DNA of 64,000 nt. Origin: Methylobacterium sp. Leaf99. Its GTDB lineage: Bacteria > Pseudomonadota > Alphaproteobacteria > Rhizobiales > Beijerinckiaceae. The stretch lies in the NCBI RefSeq assembly GCF_001422375.1, contig NZ_LMMU01000001.1, positions 990,089-1,054,088 on the forward strand, read 5' to 3'. Shown here piece after piece: positions 52,290 to 61,201 of the stretch (within the stretch, counting starts at the first letter, position 1; every line of letters begins with the position of its first letter). The translations under genes were made by a program, and so were the position numbers. Below the pieces are notes generated by a model, which was not told where the DNA came from, ran no database searches, and saw nothing but the letters and a program-made list of their open reading frames with translations.

Positions 52290-53195
52290 ATGATGGTTGA
52301 GCCGATGAACTGGATCTCGGAGGTCGTGCGCCCCAAGATCAAGACCCTGTTCAAGCGCGAGACGCCGGAGAACCTCTGGGTCAAGTGCCCCGATACCGGG
52401 CAGATGGTCTTCCACAAGGAGGTGGAGGGCAACCACTGGGTCATCCCCGGCTCGGAGCATCATCTCAAGATGAGCGCCCAGGCGCGCCTCAAGATGATGT
52501 TCGACGAGGGCACCTGGATCGACGTGCCCCTGCCGGAGGTCGCCGCCGACCCCCTCAAGTTCCGCGACGAGAAGCGCTACGCCGACCGCCTCAAGGACGC
52601 GCGGGCCAAGACCGGCATGCCCGACGCCTTCAAGATCGGCTTCGGCCGGGTCGGCGGCCTGCCCATGACCCTGGCGGCCCAGGACTTCGCGTTCATGGCC
52701 GGGTCCCTCGGCATGGCGGCGGGCGAGGCCTTCGTCCGCGGCGCCGAGACGGCCCTCGACAAGCGCACGCCCTACATCCTGTTCTCGGCCTCCGGCGGGG
52801 CCCGCATGCAGGAGGGCATCCTGTCCCTCATGCAGATGCCGCGCACCACCGTGGCGATCCGCCGGCTCAGGGCGGCGAAGCTGCCCTACATCGTGGTGCT
52901 GACCAATCCGACCACGGGCGGCGTCACCGCCTCCTACGCCATGCTGGGCGACGTCCACCTCGCCGAACCCGGCGCGCTGATCTGCTTTGCCGGCCCGCGC
53001 GTCATCGAGCAGACCATCCGCGAAAAGCTCCCCGACGGCTTCCAGCGCTCGGAGTACCTCTTCGCGCACGGGATGATCGACCAGGTCGTGCACCGGCACG
53101 CCCTGAAGGAGATCATCACCCGCCTGTGCGGCCTGCTGATGCAGCAGGACGCCCCCACCCCGCCCCGGCCGGCCCCCGTGGCCGAGCCGGCCTGA
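52290..53195 (+). CDS. accD: Acetyl-CoA carboxylase carboxyltransferase beta subunit
   Basis: The 301-residue protein transfers carboxyl groups from biotin to acetyl-CoA with AccA, the first step of fatty acid synthesis. Typical stretches are [39 protein letters not shown] and [20 protein letters not shown]. The N-terminal zinc ribbon is largely lost: only Cys33 remains, and the other three positions are Thr36, Ile52 and Ser55. I recall the same loss in rhizobial AccD, so it is probably a lineage trait. ATGATG at the start makes 52290 or 52293 possible. Confidence 0.96.
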   Translation: MMVEPMNWISEVVRPKIKTLFKRETPENLWVKCPDTGQMVFHKEVEGNHWVIPGSEHHLKMSAQARLKMMFDEGTWIDVPLPEVAADPLKFRDEKRYADRLKDARAKTGMPDAFKIGFGRVGGLPMTLAAQDFAFMAGSLGMAAGEAFVRGAETALDKRTPYILFSASGGARMQEGILSLMQMPRTTVAIRRLRAAKLPYIVVLTNPTTGGVTASYAMLGDVHLAEPGALICFAGPRVIEQTIREKLPDGFQRSEYLFAHGMIDQVVHRHALKEIITRLCGLLMQQDAPTPPRPAPVAEPA

Positions 53196-53217
53196 GCCCC
53201 CCGACGCGACCCCGCCC

Positions 53218-54543
53218 ATGGATTCCTCCGACGCGCTGATGGCGCGCTTCCTCGCCCTGCATCCGCGCACGATCGACCTGTCGCTCGGTCGCATCCAGCG
53301 CCTGCTCGAACGCCTCGGCCACCCGGAGCGCAAGCTGCCGCCGGTGATCCACGTCGCCGGCACCAACGGCAAGGGCTCGACCATCGCGTTCATGCGCGCG
53401 ATCCTCGAGGCCGGGGGCTTGGCCGCCCACGTCTACACCTCGCCCCACCTCGTGCGCTTCCACGAGCGCATCCGCATCGGCGCCGTCGGCGGCGGGCACT
53501 ACGTGCCCGAGGACCAGCTCGCCGATGCCCTGGCCCGCTGCGAGGCCGCCAATGCCGGCGAGCCGATCACGGTGTTCGAGATCACCACGGCCGCCGCCTT
53601 CCTGCTGTTCTCCGAGACGCCCGCCGACGTGCTCCTGCTGGAGGTGGGCCTCGGCGGACGGGTGGACGCCACCAACGTCATCGACCGGGTGGCCTGCGCC
53701 GTGGTCACCCCCATCGGGCGCGACCATGCCGAGTATCTCGGCGACACCGTCGAGGCGGTGGCCACGGAGAAGGCCGGCATCTTCAAGGCCGGCTGCCCGG
53801 CGGTGATCGCCGCCCAGGACTACGTCGAGGCCGATTCGGTCCTGTGCCGGCTGGCCGACGCCATCGGGGCCGATCCGATCCGGGTCGGCAACCAGGATTT
53901 TTCCGTGCATGCCGAGCGCGGGCGCCTGGTGTTCCAGGACGAGGTCGACCTGTTCGACCTGCCCCGCCCCCGCCTCAACGGGCGCCACCAGCTCACCAAT
54001 GCGGGCACCGCCATCGCGGCCCTGCGGGCGGCGGGGTTCGGCGATATCGGGATCGCCGCCATCGAGCGGGGCCTCGACACCGTCGACTGGCCCGGACGTC
54101 TGCAGCGGCTCAACCGGGGACGCCTGTCCGAGCTCGTGCCGGCCGGCGCGGAACTCTGGCTCGACGGCGGCCACAACGTCGACGGCGGCCGGATCCTGGC
54201 CGCCGCCATGGCGGATCTCGGCGAGCGCAGCGACGTGCCCCTCGTCCTCGTGGTCGGGCTGCTCGGCACGAAGGACGCGGAGGGGTTCCTGCGCAACTTC
54301 GTCGGCCTCGCCCGGACCCTCATCGCCGTGCCCATCGCCGGCCAGATGGCGGCGCGCCCCGCCGACGAGGTGGCGCAGATCGCCGTCGAGGTCGGCCTCG
54401 ACGCCCACGTGGCCTCCGGCATCGAGGCGGCGCTGGAGGGCCTGTGCGCCACGGCGTTCGACCGGCCGCCGCGCATCCTCATCTGCGGCTCGCTCTACTT
54501 GGCCGGCGCCGTGCTGACGGCCAACGGCACGCCGCCGACATGA
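53218..54543 (+). CDS. folC: Bifunctional dihydrofolate synthase/folylpolyglutamate synthase
   Basis: The 441-residue Mur-ligase-family enzyme has the P-loop HVAGTNGKGSTIAFM, TSPHLVRFHERIRI, EVGLGGRVDATNVI and GRHQLTNAGTAIAA. It adds glutamate to dihydropteroate and extends polyglutamate tails of folates. It starts 22 bases after accD in the same operon. Confidence 0.95.
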   Translation: MDSSDALMARFLALHPRTIDLSLGRIQRLLERLGHPERKLPPVIHVAGTNGKGSTIAFMRAILEAGGLAAHVYTSPHLVRFHERIRIGAVGGGHYVPEDQLADALARCEAANAGEPITVFEITTAAAFLLFSETPADVLLLEVGLGGRVDATNVIDRVACAVVTPIGRDHAEYLGDTVEAVATEKAGIFKAGCPAVIAAQDYVEADSVLCRLADAIGADPIRVGNQDFSVHAERGRLVFQDEVDLFDLPRPRLNGRHQLTNAGTAIAALRAAGFGDIGIAAIERGLDTVDWPGRLQRLNRGRLSELVPAGAELWLDGGHNVDGGRILAAAMADLGERSDVPLVLVVGLLGTKDAEGFLRNFVGLARTLIAVPIAGQMAARPADEVAQIAVEVGLDAHVASGIEAALEGLCATAFDRPPRILICGSLYLAGAVLTANGTPPT

Positions 54544-54669
54544 CATCGCCGCATTGGCCGAGAGACGCCGTCCTGCATCGCTCCGGCCGGTGTGGCACCC
54601 ATGCTACATCTTGGCCGTGGAAACTCGGTTAGTTTCTCCCTCGATCGGGCAACTCGCTGGGGATCAATA

Positions 54670-55551
54670 ATGAAAAAGCTTCTGACGTCTTTCGCCGCCT
54701 TCACGGCTCTCACGGCTGCCGCCACGGCCGCCGACCTTCCGCGCCGCGCCGCGCCGCCGGTCTTCGTGCCGGTGCCGGTGTTCACCTGGACCGGCTTCTA
54801 CGCCGGTTTCAACGCTGGTTACGGCTTCGACGCCGGTAACGACGTTGCCACCCCCGCCGTCGTCGCCACCGGCGCGTCCGGCATCTTCCGCGCCCCCGGC
54901 CTCGTCGGCGGCAACGGCGCTGTGATCTACAACAACAGCCGTTCGCAGGAAGGCTTCACGGGCGGTGGCCAGATCGGCTACAACTACCAGTTCACACCGG
55001 GCTCCGGCCTCGTGATCGGCGTCGAGGCCGACGCCCAGTACGTCGACTTCGGTCGTGACCGCAACCGCGTCGCCGGTTTCGTCGGCACCCCGAACCCGGA
55101 CCTGACGTTCGTCAACCCGAACGGCATCTCCAGCCTCGACTACTTCGGCACCGTGCGCGGCCGCATCGGTTACGCCTTCGACCGCGTCCTGTTCTACGGC
55201 ACCGGCGGCTTCGCCTACGGCGCCGGCAGCGCCGAGCGTTCGTTCGGCGGCTTCCGCGGCAACGACGACTTCCGCACCGGCTACGCCGCCGGCGGTGGTA
55301 TCGAGTACGCGCTCCCGACCGACTCGTTCCTGAACTTCTTCCGCTCGTCCGCCGTGACGCTGAAGGTCGAAGGTCTGTACGTGAACCTCGATCGCACCGC
55401 CGCCAGCAACGTGTTCGCCGTGTCCAACAGCACCGGCCTGCAGTTCCGCACCGGCACCCCCTACGCCACCGCCACCGGCGGCACCCGTGGCCGCGACACC
55501 GAGTTCGCCGTCATCCGCGCCGGCCTGAACTACAAGTTCGGCTCGTACTAG
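54670..55551 (+). CDS. Omp25/RopB-like outer membrane beta-barrel protein
   Basis: ATG 54670 opens a clear signal peptide (MKKLLTSFAAFTALTAAATA, cleavage before ADLPRR). The 293-residue product has the family start WTGFYAGFNAGYGFD, eight or so amphipathic strands (GGGQIGYNYQF; VRGRIGYAFDRVLFYGTGGF; GGGIEYAL) and a terminal strand FAVIRAGLNYKFGSY. These porin-like proteins are abundant in the outer membrane of Rhizobiales. The codon usage is strongly biased (C/G third positions, AAC, GGC), suggesting high expression. A terminator hairpin follows. Confidence 0.92.
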   Translation: MKKLLTSFAAFTALTAAATAADLPRRAAPPVFVPVPVFTWTGFYAGFNAGYGFDAGNDVATPAVVATGASGIFRAPGLVGGNGAVIYNNSRSQEGFTGGGQIGYNYQFTPGSGLVIGVEADAQYVDFGRDRNRVAGFVGTPNPDLTFVNPNGISSLDYFGTVRGRIGYAFDRVLFYGTGGFAYGAGSAERSFGGFRGNDDFRTGYAAGGGIEYALPTDSFLNFFRSSAVTLKVEGLYVNLDRTAASNVFAVSNSTGLQFRTGTPYATATGGTRGRDTEFAVIRAGLNYKFGSY

Positions 55552-55611
55552 GCCGAAAACCGTCCGGTCTCGGAAACTTCCGAATCCCGGAACTCTGAAG
55601 TCCGGAACTTG

Positions 55612-55639
55612 GGAAGCCCGGCCGAAAGGCCGGGCTTCC
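55612..55639 (+). terminator. Hairpin after the porin gene
   Basis: GGAAGCCCGGCC, loop GAAA, GGCCGGGCTTCC: a 12-base-pair perfect stem with a stable tetraloop, 60 bases after the stop. Only a short T-run follows (TTCG), so it may act partly as a stability element. Confidence 0.75.
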
Positions 55640-55681
55640 TTCGTTTCAAGCGCCCGTCGCGCGGGGACGGGACCGTGGATG

Positions 55682-55712
55682 AAAAAAAGGCCCGGTGCGC
55701 GAGCACCGGGCC
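55682..55712 (-). terminator. Intrinsic terminator of trxA
   Basis: On the minus strand: GGCCCGGTGC, loop TCGC, GCACCGGGCC, then seven T. It lies 28 bases after the trxA stop. Confidence 0.88.
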
Positions 55713-55740
55713 TTCGTCCGTCCGTGTACCGAAAACCCGT

Positions 55741-56061
55741 TCAGGCGCTCGCCTGGATCCAGCGCGAGAGGTCGCCCTTGGGCGCGGCGCCGACCTTCTG
55801 GCTGGCGAGCTCGCCGTTCTTGAAGATCAGCAGCGTCGGGATCGAGCGGATGCCGTACTGCGCGGCGATGCCGGGGTTCTCGTCGACGTTGACCTTGGCG
55901 ATCTTCACCCGACCCTGGAGGTCGGTGGCGATCTCCTCGAGCGCCGGGCCGATCTGCCGGCAGGGACCGCACCACTCGGCCCAGAAATCCACGACCACGG
56001 GCTCGACGGACTTGAGGACGTCCTGCTCGAAACTCGCGTCGGTCACTTTCACCGTCGCCAT
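55741..56061 (-). CDS. trxA: Thioredoxin
   Basis: ATG 56061 gives the standard 106-residue thioredoxin ([18 protein letters not shown]); the longer open frame upstream is proline/glycine-rich and not part of the fold. Active site WCGPC at 30-34 ([13 protein letters not shown]), the cis-Pro in RSIPTLLIF and a final helix KGDLSRWI. It reduces protein disulfides in the cytoplasm with NADPH through thioredoxin reductase. It is convergent with the porin gene. Confidence 0.96.
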   Translation of the reverse strand: MATVKVTDASFEQDVLKSVEPVVVDFWAEWCGPCRQIGPALEEIATDLQGRVKIAKVNVDENPGIAAQYGIRSIPTLLIFKNGELASQKVGAAPKGDLSRWIQASA

Positions 56062-56492
56062 CTTGGTCCCTTTCACGTTCGCGCCGGAGCGCGGTCCGTC
56101 CGGGCCGGACGGCCCTGGGCGGGGTGCGCCGCATACGGGCGGCGCCTCACCGCGAGACTTGGCGACGCGGGGCCGGAGGGTCAAGGCGGTCCGTGCGCCC
56201 CGCGGGGCAGGACACCGTCCGCCTCATGCCTTGTCCACCGCGCCGAGCCTTGTCCACCGCGGCGGCGGCACTCCCGGTCTGCGACGGCCCCGAACATCGG
56301 TTGCCGACGGAGACCGGGACTCGTCAAACGCCCGCCCTCGCCCCATCTCCCCTTCAGCCGCGCGGGCCTCGGCGGCCGGCCGGGGCGCGTTCGGCTGCCT
56401 CGCGCCGGGGCGCCGGTACCGACAGAAGACACGAAGACCCGATACGGCGAAAACCTGACACGGCACCTCGCCGCCATGGAGGACAATCCGAC
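56062..56492. other. Shared upstream region of trxA and the PQQ dehydrogenase
   Basis: About 430 bases between divergent starts. No gene supported. A short direct repeat CCTTGTCCACCGCG occurs at about 56228 and 56249. Promoters for both genes should lie here. Confidence 0.5.
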
Positions 56493-57776
56493 GTGAAGCG
56501 CATCTCCCAGACCCTGCTCGCCACCCTCGCCCTCGCCGGCCTTCCCGCGGGCGCCATCGCGCAGGAGGCGGGCACCGCCGCGCCCCGGCAGCCGCGGGTC
56601 GAGGGCGAGGCCTTCAGCGCGCCGACGTCCGATGCCGCCGGCACCACGCCCGCCGAGACCGAGGCGCCCAACACGTCCTACAAGCCGCTCCTGCCCAACC
56701 AGACCCGGGCGCCCAAGCCCGCCGAGGCCACCAAGGTCAAGACCGAGACCGTGGCCAAGGGCCTCGACAGCCCGTGGGCCCTGGAATTCCTGCCCGACGG
56801 CCGCATGCTGGTCACCGAGAAGGCCGGGACCCTGCGGATCGTGGCCAAGGACGGTACGCCCGGCGCGCCGATCCCCGGGGTGCCGAAGGTCGATGCCAGG
56901 GGCCAGGGCGGCCTCCTCGACGTGGCGCTGAGCCCGAGCTTCGTCGCCGACCGGCTGATCTACTTCAGCTACGCCGAGCCCCGCGAAAAGGGCAACGGCA
57001 CCACCGTCGCCCGCGCCAAGCTCATCGAGGACAAGGGTGCGGCCCGCCTCGACGAGGTCAAGGTGATCTTCCGGCAGATGCCGACCTATGACGGCGACAA
57101 GCATTTCGGCTCGCGCCTCGTCTTCGCGCCGGACGGCAAGCTGTTCGTCACCGTGGGCGAGCGCTCCGACAAGGGCCCCCGCGTCCAGGCCCAGGACCTC
57201 ACCAGCGGCCTCGGCAAGGTGTTCCGCATCGACACCGACGGCAACGCCGCCAAGGACAACCCGTTCACGGGCGGCGAGAAGGCCAAGCCCGAGATCTGGT
57301 CCTACGGCCACCGCAACGTCCAGTCGGCCGCCCTCGACCCGCAGGGCCGCCTCTGGACCGTGGAGCACGGCCCGCGCGGCGGCGACGAGCTGAACCGGCC
57401 GCGGCCCGGCGTGAATTACGGCTGGCCGGAGGTGACCTACGGCATCGAGTATTCGGGCGAGAAGATCGGCGAGGGCAAGACCCAGGCCGGCGGCACCGCC
57501 CAGCCGGTCTATTACTGGGACCCGGTGATCGGCCCCTCCGGCATGGCGCTCTACACCGGCGACAAGTTCCCGGCCTGGAAGGACGCCTTCCTCATCGGCG
57601 GCCTCGTCAGCGGCGGTCTCGTCGCGGTCAAGCTCGATGGCGACAAGGTGGTCACCGAGGAGCGCATTCCCCTGGAGGACCGCATCCGCGACGTGAAGGT
57701 GGGCCCCGACGGCGCGGTCTACGCCGTCACCGACGGCCCGGGCGGCAAGATCCTCAAGCTGACGCCCGGCCAGTAG
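56493..57776 (+). CDS. PQQ-dependent soluble aldose sugar dehydrogenase-like protein
   Basis: GTG 56493 starts a signal peptide (ISQTLLATLALAGLPAGAIA), so it acts in the periplasm. The 427-residue product has a low-complexity linker (about 25-85), then a six-bladed beta-propeller of the glucose/sorbosone dehydrogenase type: GLDSPWALEFLPDGRMLVTE, GQGGLLDVALSPSF, YDGDKHFGSRLVFAPDGKLF, GKVFRIDTDGNAAKDNPF, WSYGHRNVQSAALDPQGRLW and EHGPRGGDELN. The family oxidises sugars with PQQ. Substrate not determinable. Confidence 0.88.
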   Translation: MKRISQTLLATLALAGLPAGAIAQEAGTAAPRQPRVEGEAFSAPTSDAAGTTPAETEAPNTSYKPLLPNQTRAPKPAEATKVKTETVAKGLDSPWALEFLPDGRMLVTEKAGTLRIVAKDGTPGAPIPGVPKVDARGQGGLLDVALSPSFVADRLIYFSYAEPREKGNGTTVARAKLIEDKGAARLDEVKVIFRQMPTYDGDKHFGSRLVFAPDGKLFVTVGERSDKGPRVQAQDLTSGLGKVFRIDTDGNAAKDNPFTGGEKAKPEIWSYGHRNVQSAALDPQGRLWTVEHGPRGGDELNRPRPGVNYGWPEVTYGIEYSGEKIGEGKTQAGGTAQPVYYWDPVIGPSGMALYTGDKFPAWKDAFLIGGLVSGGLVAVKLDGDKVVTEERIPLEDRIRDVKVGPDGAVYAVTDGPGGKILKLTPGQ

Positions 57777-57794
57777 GGGCGAGGCGCCCGCCCC

Positions 57795-58730
57795 TCAGGC
57801 GGGCGCCGAGGCCGCGCGGATCGCCGCGAGCGTAAGACCGGACGGTCCGTCCGGCCCGGTCACGGTCAGGTGCTCGGCCCCCGTCGCCAGCATGAGCGCG
57901 AGGGCGTCGCGCGCGGACGCATCGTGGGCGATGGCCGGCGCGCCCGAAATCGGGCCGGGCCCGGCCAGGGCGCCGGCGGTGAGCCCGGCCAAGCGCCGCA
58001 GGGCCCGGTCGGGACCGACGAAATCCGCCACGAACGCGTCGGCCGGCCGCGCCAGCAGGCCATCGGGCGTGTCGGCCTGGACGATGCGGCCGGCGCGCAT
58101 CAGGACGAGGCGGTCGCCCATGCGGACGGCCTCGTCGAGGTCGTGGGTCACAAGGATCACGGTCTTGCGCAGGCGCTTGAGGATGGCGCCGATCTCGACC
58201 TGGAGGCGGGCGCGGGCCACGGGATCGACGGCCCCGAACGGCTCGTCCATGAGCAGCACGGGCGGATCGGCGGCCAGCGCCCGGGCGACGCCGACGCGCT
58301 GGCGCTGGCCGCCCGAGAGGGCGTCGGGCCGGCGGTCCCGGAACTCCGCCGGATCGAGGCCGACGAGGTCGAGCATGGCGTCGACCCGCTCGGCGATGCG
58401 GGCTTTCGGCCAACCGAGCAATCCGGGCACCGTGGCGATGTTGCCGGCGACGCTCCGGTGCGGGAACAGGCCGACGCCCTGGAGCACGTAGCCGATGCCG
58501 CGGCGCAGGCGGATCGGATCGATCCGGGCCACGTCGGCGTCGGCGAGGTGGATCGTGCCGGCATCCGGCTCCACCAGGCGGTTGACCATGCGCAGGGTGG
58601 TGGACTTGCCGCAGCCGGACGGACCGATGAGGGCGCAGGTCTCGCCTTCGGCGATCGTGAGGTCGACGGCGTCGACGGCCGGACGCGCCGCGCCGGGAAA
58701 CCGCTTCGAGACGCCCGCGAAGCGGATCAT
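57795..58730 (-). CDS. ABC transporter ATPase of the glycine betaine/osmoprotectant type
   Basis: The 311-residue protein has Walker A GPSGCGKSTTL, signature LSGGQRQRVGVARAL, Walker B PVLLMDEPFGAVD and the switch in VTHDLDEAV, with EPFGAVDPVARARLQ characteristic of OpuCA/ProV ATPases. After the core, a short C-terminal region (ISGAPAIAHDASARDALALM) looks like one CBS half. No permease or binding-protein gene is beside it, so partners must be encoded elsewhere. Confidence 0.85.
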   Translation of the reverse strand: MIRFAGVSKRFPGAARPAVDAVDLTIAEGETCALIGPSGCGKSTTLRMVNRLVEPDAGTIHLADADVARIDPIRLRRGIGYVLQGVGLFPHRSVAGNIATVPGLLGWPKARIAERVDAMLDLVGLDPAEFRDRRPDALSGGQRQRVGVARALAADPPVLLMDEPFGAVDPVARARLQVEIGAILKRLRKTVILVTHDLDEAVRMGDRLVLMRAGRIVQADTPDGLLARPADAFVADFVGPDRALRRLAGLTAGALAGPGPISGAPAIAHDASARDALALMLATGAEHLTVTGPDGPSGLTLAAIRAASAPA

Positions 58731-58761
58731 TCCGCCAAGGCCGCCTCAGCCGCCCTTCGCC

Positions 58762-59019
58762 TCAGCAGCCCTTGCAGATGGAACCCATGGTGGTGCGCAT
58801 CTTCGAGTCCCAGGCCTTGTCGCGGGTGGCGGAGGCCCGCTGGGCCTTGGCCATGTCGGCCTCGGTGTTGACGCGGCTGTACGGCGCGCCGGCCCGGCCG
58901 GGCGGCTTGGTGACGCCGATGCTGGTGACGGTGCGGCCCCCCGGGGCCGCGGGAGCCTGGGCCAGGGCGGACCCCGCCAGCAGCGGCAGGACGAGGGTGG
59001 CGACGAGAAGACGAGACAT
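58762..59019 (-). CDS. Small exported protein
   Basis: ATG 59019 gives 85 residues with a signal peptide (LLVATLVLPLLAGSALAQAP), a proline/glycine linker, a helical part (VNTEADMAKAQRASATRDKA) and a terminal CKGC. No family recognised. It lies 31 bases upstream of the ABC ATPase on the same strand. Confidence 0.6.
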   Translation of the reverse strand: MSRLLVATLVLPLLAGSALAQAPAAPGGRTVTSIGVTKPPGRAGAPYSRVNTEADMAKAQRASATRDKAWDSKMRTTMGSICKGC

Positions 59020-59165
59020 GCTGAAACCCCGAGGCGCGGCGGACGTGATGCACGGCATCGGCGCGCGCGTGGACGACGGAGATCATAAGGCCCGTGCCAC
59101 CCGGCGCAAACGGTCCTGGGCGCGTCACGTGCGCGTCGGCACTTGGCTAAGGGGCGGCCCTCGGC

Positions 59166-59486
59166 TCACGGGCGGCTGAGGAAGCCGATGGGCTCGCGGC
59201 CGGGCTGGCCGAGCCAGAGCAGGATCGCTCCGACGCCGAGGCCGAGGACGGCGGCGGGGGCCAGGGTGAGGGGCAGGACCAGGATCTGCCAGAGCCACGG
59301 CGCGACGCCCTCGACGGTGCCCTGCAGGGCGCTGGCCCGGTCCTTGAACAGGGTGAACAGGAGATCGCTCAGGCTCGTCATCCGCACGCCGTTGTTGGCG
59401 ATGGAGCGGGCACCGTCATAGACGAGGCCGACGAAGCCGCCCGCGAGGAAGACGAGGCCGAGGAAGCGGCTGAGAAAACGAAGCAT
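59166..59486 (-). CDS. Small membrane protein, two transmembrane helices
   Basis: The 106-residue product has helices near LGLVFLAGGFVGLVYDG and ILVLPLTLAPAAVLGLGVGA, separated by a loop. It resembles conserved Rhizobiales proteins of unknown function. A clear ATG start (MLRFLSRFLG) is used. Confidence 0.65.
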   Translation of the reverse strand: MLRFLSRFLGLVFLAGGFVGLVYDGARSIANNGVRMTSLSDLLFTLFKDRASALQGTVEGVAPWLWQILVLPLTLAPAAVLGLGVGAILLWLGQPGREPIGFLSRP

Positions 59487-59663
59487 CGCACCCGGTCACA
59501 CCCGCCGGCATCGCGCCGGCCCGTGCCTGAGTAGGGGTGGGCGCGGATGGGTGCAAGCCGAGCCCTGCAGGGCCGACCCATACGACGCCGACCCATGCAA
59601 GCCGGCCGTTGCCGGGCCGCCGCCGCCCGTGCGAAACCGGCCCGCCTCTCCGGGGATGGATTC

Positions 59664-60380
59664 TTGACCGACCACAGCTCGACCACCACCGCGCCGCGCC
59701 CCGTCGGCGACGCGCACGCGCCCCTCGCCCTGGTAATCTTCGATTGCGACGGTGTCCTCGTCGACAGCGAGCCGATCAGCCTCGCCCGCCTCACGGCCGG
59801 CCTCAACGGCATCGGCGTGCCCATGGACGTCGAGACCGTGCGGGTGCGCTTCGCCGGTACCTCCATGACCTCGATCATGGCGCATATCGCCCGCGACTAC
59901 CCCGTCACCGTGCCCGACGACTTCGTCGCGACGGTGAAGGCCGACACCCTGCGGGCCTTCGACGCCGGCCTCACGGCGATGCCGGGCGTGGCGCGGGCCG
60001 TGGCGGGGCTGGCGCTGCCGCACTGCGTCGCGTCGAGCAGCGATCCGGTCCGCCTCGCCCACACCCTCGGGCTGACGGGGCTGCTGCCCCTGTTCGCGGG
60101 CCGGGTGTATTCCTCGACCATGGTGGCCCGCGGCAAGCCGGCCCCGGACCTGTTCCTCCACGCCGCCGCCGCCATGGGGGCGGACCCGCGGGCCTGTCTC
60201 GTCGTCGAGGACAGCGTGCCGGGCGTGCAGGCGGCGCGGGCGGCGGGGATGCGGGTCCTCGGTTTCACCGGCGGCGGCCACTGGACCCACGACCGCGGCG
60301 GCGCGGACCTCGTCGCCGCCGGCGCCGCGCGGGTGTTCGACGACTTTTCCGGGTTCGCGGCCCTCGTCGCGTCGGCCTGA
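59664..60380 (+). CDS. HAD-superfamily phosphatase (subfamily IA)
   Basis: TTG 59664 follows GGGGATGGA and gives 238 residues; no better start is in frame close to the fold. Motif I is VIFDCDGVLVDS (nucleophile and acid Asp), motif II is CVASSSDP, the Lys is in ARGKPAPDLFLHA and motif III is CLVVEDSVPGVQAARAAGM. The protein belongs to the phosphoglycolate-phosphatase/beta-phosphoglucomutase group; its substrate is unknown. Confidence 0.87.
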   Translation: MTDHSSTTTAPRPVGDAHAPLALVIFDCDGVLVDSEPISLARLTAGLNGIGVPMDVETVRVRFAGTSMTSIMAHIARDYPVTVPDDFVATVKADTLRAFDAGLTAMPGVARAVAGLALPHCVASSSDPVRLAHTLGLTGLLPLFAGRVYSSTMVARGKPAPDLFLHAAAAMGADPRACLVVEDSVPGVQAARAAGMRVLGFTGGGHWTHDRGGADLVAAGAARVFDDFSGFAALVASA

Positions 60381-60756
60381 CCGGGCGACGGCACGAAACC
60401 ATCGCGGCGGCCCGGGCGGGGAGCGGTTCCTGCTAGGCCCGAGCTTGCATTCGAAAGATCGATCCGTTGACGAAACGGTCCCCGCACAGCATCTTCAAGG
60501 TGTTCGGCGGTGGCTTTCACCGCTGCCGCACCGCGGTGATTTGAAGTGTGTAGCTTGCGCCGCGTCACCAAACGCTAAAGCACCGCGACGCGCCCGCGCC
60601 TCGTGGTCCTTGCTCGATGAGGATGACTTGCCGTGCTGAACAACCTCCCGATCCGACCAATCCCGAACGCCTGCGACGGCTGTCGATGCTGATGTTCGAA
60701 ACGCATCCCGCCCGTCCACGCCCGGCCCGACGCCGGCCCCAGGAAAGTTCGCTCCC
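60381..60756. other. Intergenic region, nothing supported
   Basis: About 375 bases with no frame I support on either strand and no recognisable gene remnant. It should contain the promoter for the next gene. Confidence 0.45.
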
Positions 60757-61122
60757 ATGTCGCATCATCACGCCGACACCACCGCCCGTGCCCTGAACCA
60801 GCGCCACGCGGCCCCGCCCTTCCACGATCTCCAGACCGCCCGCGCCCGCAACCGGCTCCACGCCGACCCGATCCATGCCGATCGCGCGGCCACGGCCCCG
60901 ACGCGGATCATCGAGATCGGCGAGGTCACGGCCGGGATCGCCGTGCCGGAGCGCGGCGGGGTGCGGTTCTTCTCGTCGCAGCGGGATTTCGACCGCCTCG
61001 ACGGGACCGTGTTCGCCAGCGTCGAGCAGGCGGCCCGCGCCGCCCGCGAGCGGTTCCGGGCCCGGTCCGGCACCCCGTCGCGGGGCCGTCCCACCGGCGC
61101 CGGACACCTGCGCGCGGTCTGA
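60757..61122 (+). CDS. Small hypothetical protein
   Basis: The 121-residue product starts with a His-rich stretch (MSHHHADTTARALNQRHAAP) and has a central IIEIGEVTAGIAVPERGGVR and FFSSQRDFDRLDGTVFASVE. It has no signal peptide and no cysteine, and is followed by a strong hairpin. Family unknown. Confidence 0.55.
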   Translation: MSHHHADTTARALNQRHAAPPFHDLQTARARNRLHADPIHADRAATAPTRIIEIGEVTAGIAVPERGGVRFFSSQRDFDRLDGTVFASVEQAARAARERFRARSGTPSRGRPTGAGHLRAV

Positions 61123-61146
61123 TTTCTCGTGAGCTCCGCCCGATGA

Positions 61147-61178
61147 AGCGCAGCGCCCCTCCCCCGGGGCGCTGCGCT
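61147..61178. terminator. Hairpin between convergent genes
   Basis: AGCGCAGCGCCCC, loop TCCCCC, GGGGCGCTGCGCT: a 13-base-pair perfect stem without a T-run, between convergent genes ending at 61122 and 61202, so it may end transcription from either side. Confidence 0.7.
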
Positions 61179-61201
61179 CGCCTGCGCGCGACTTGTACGT
61201 G

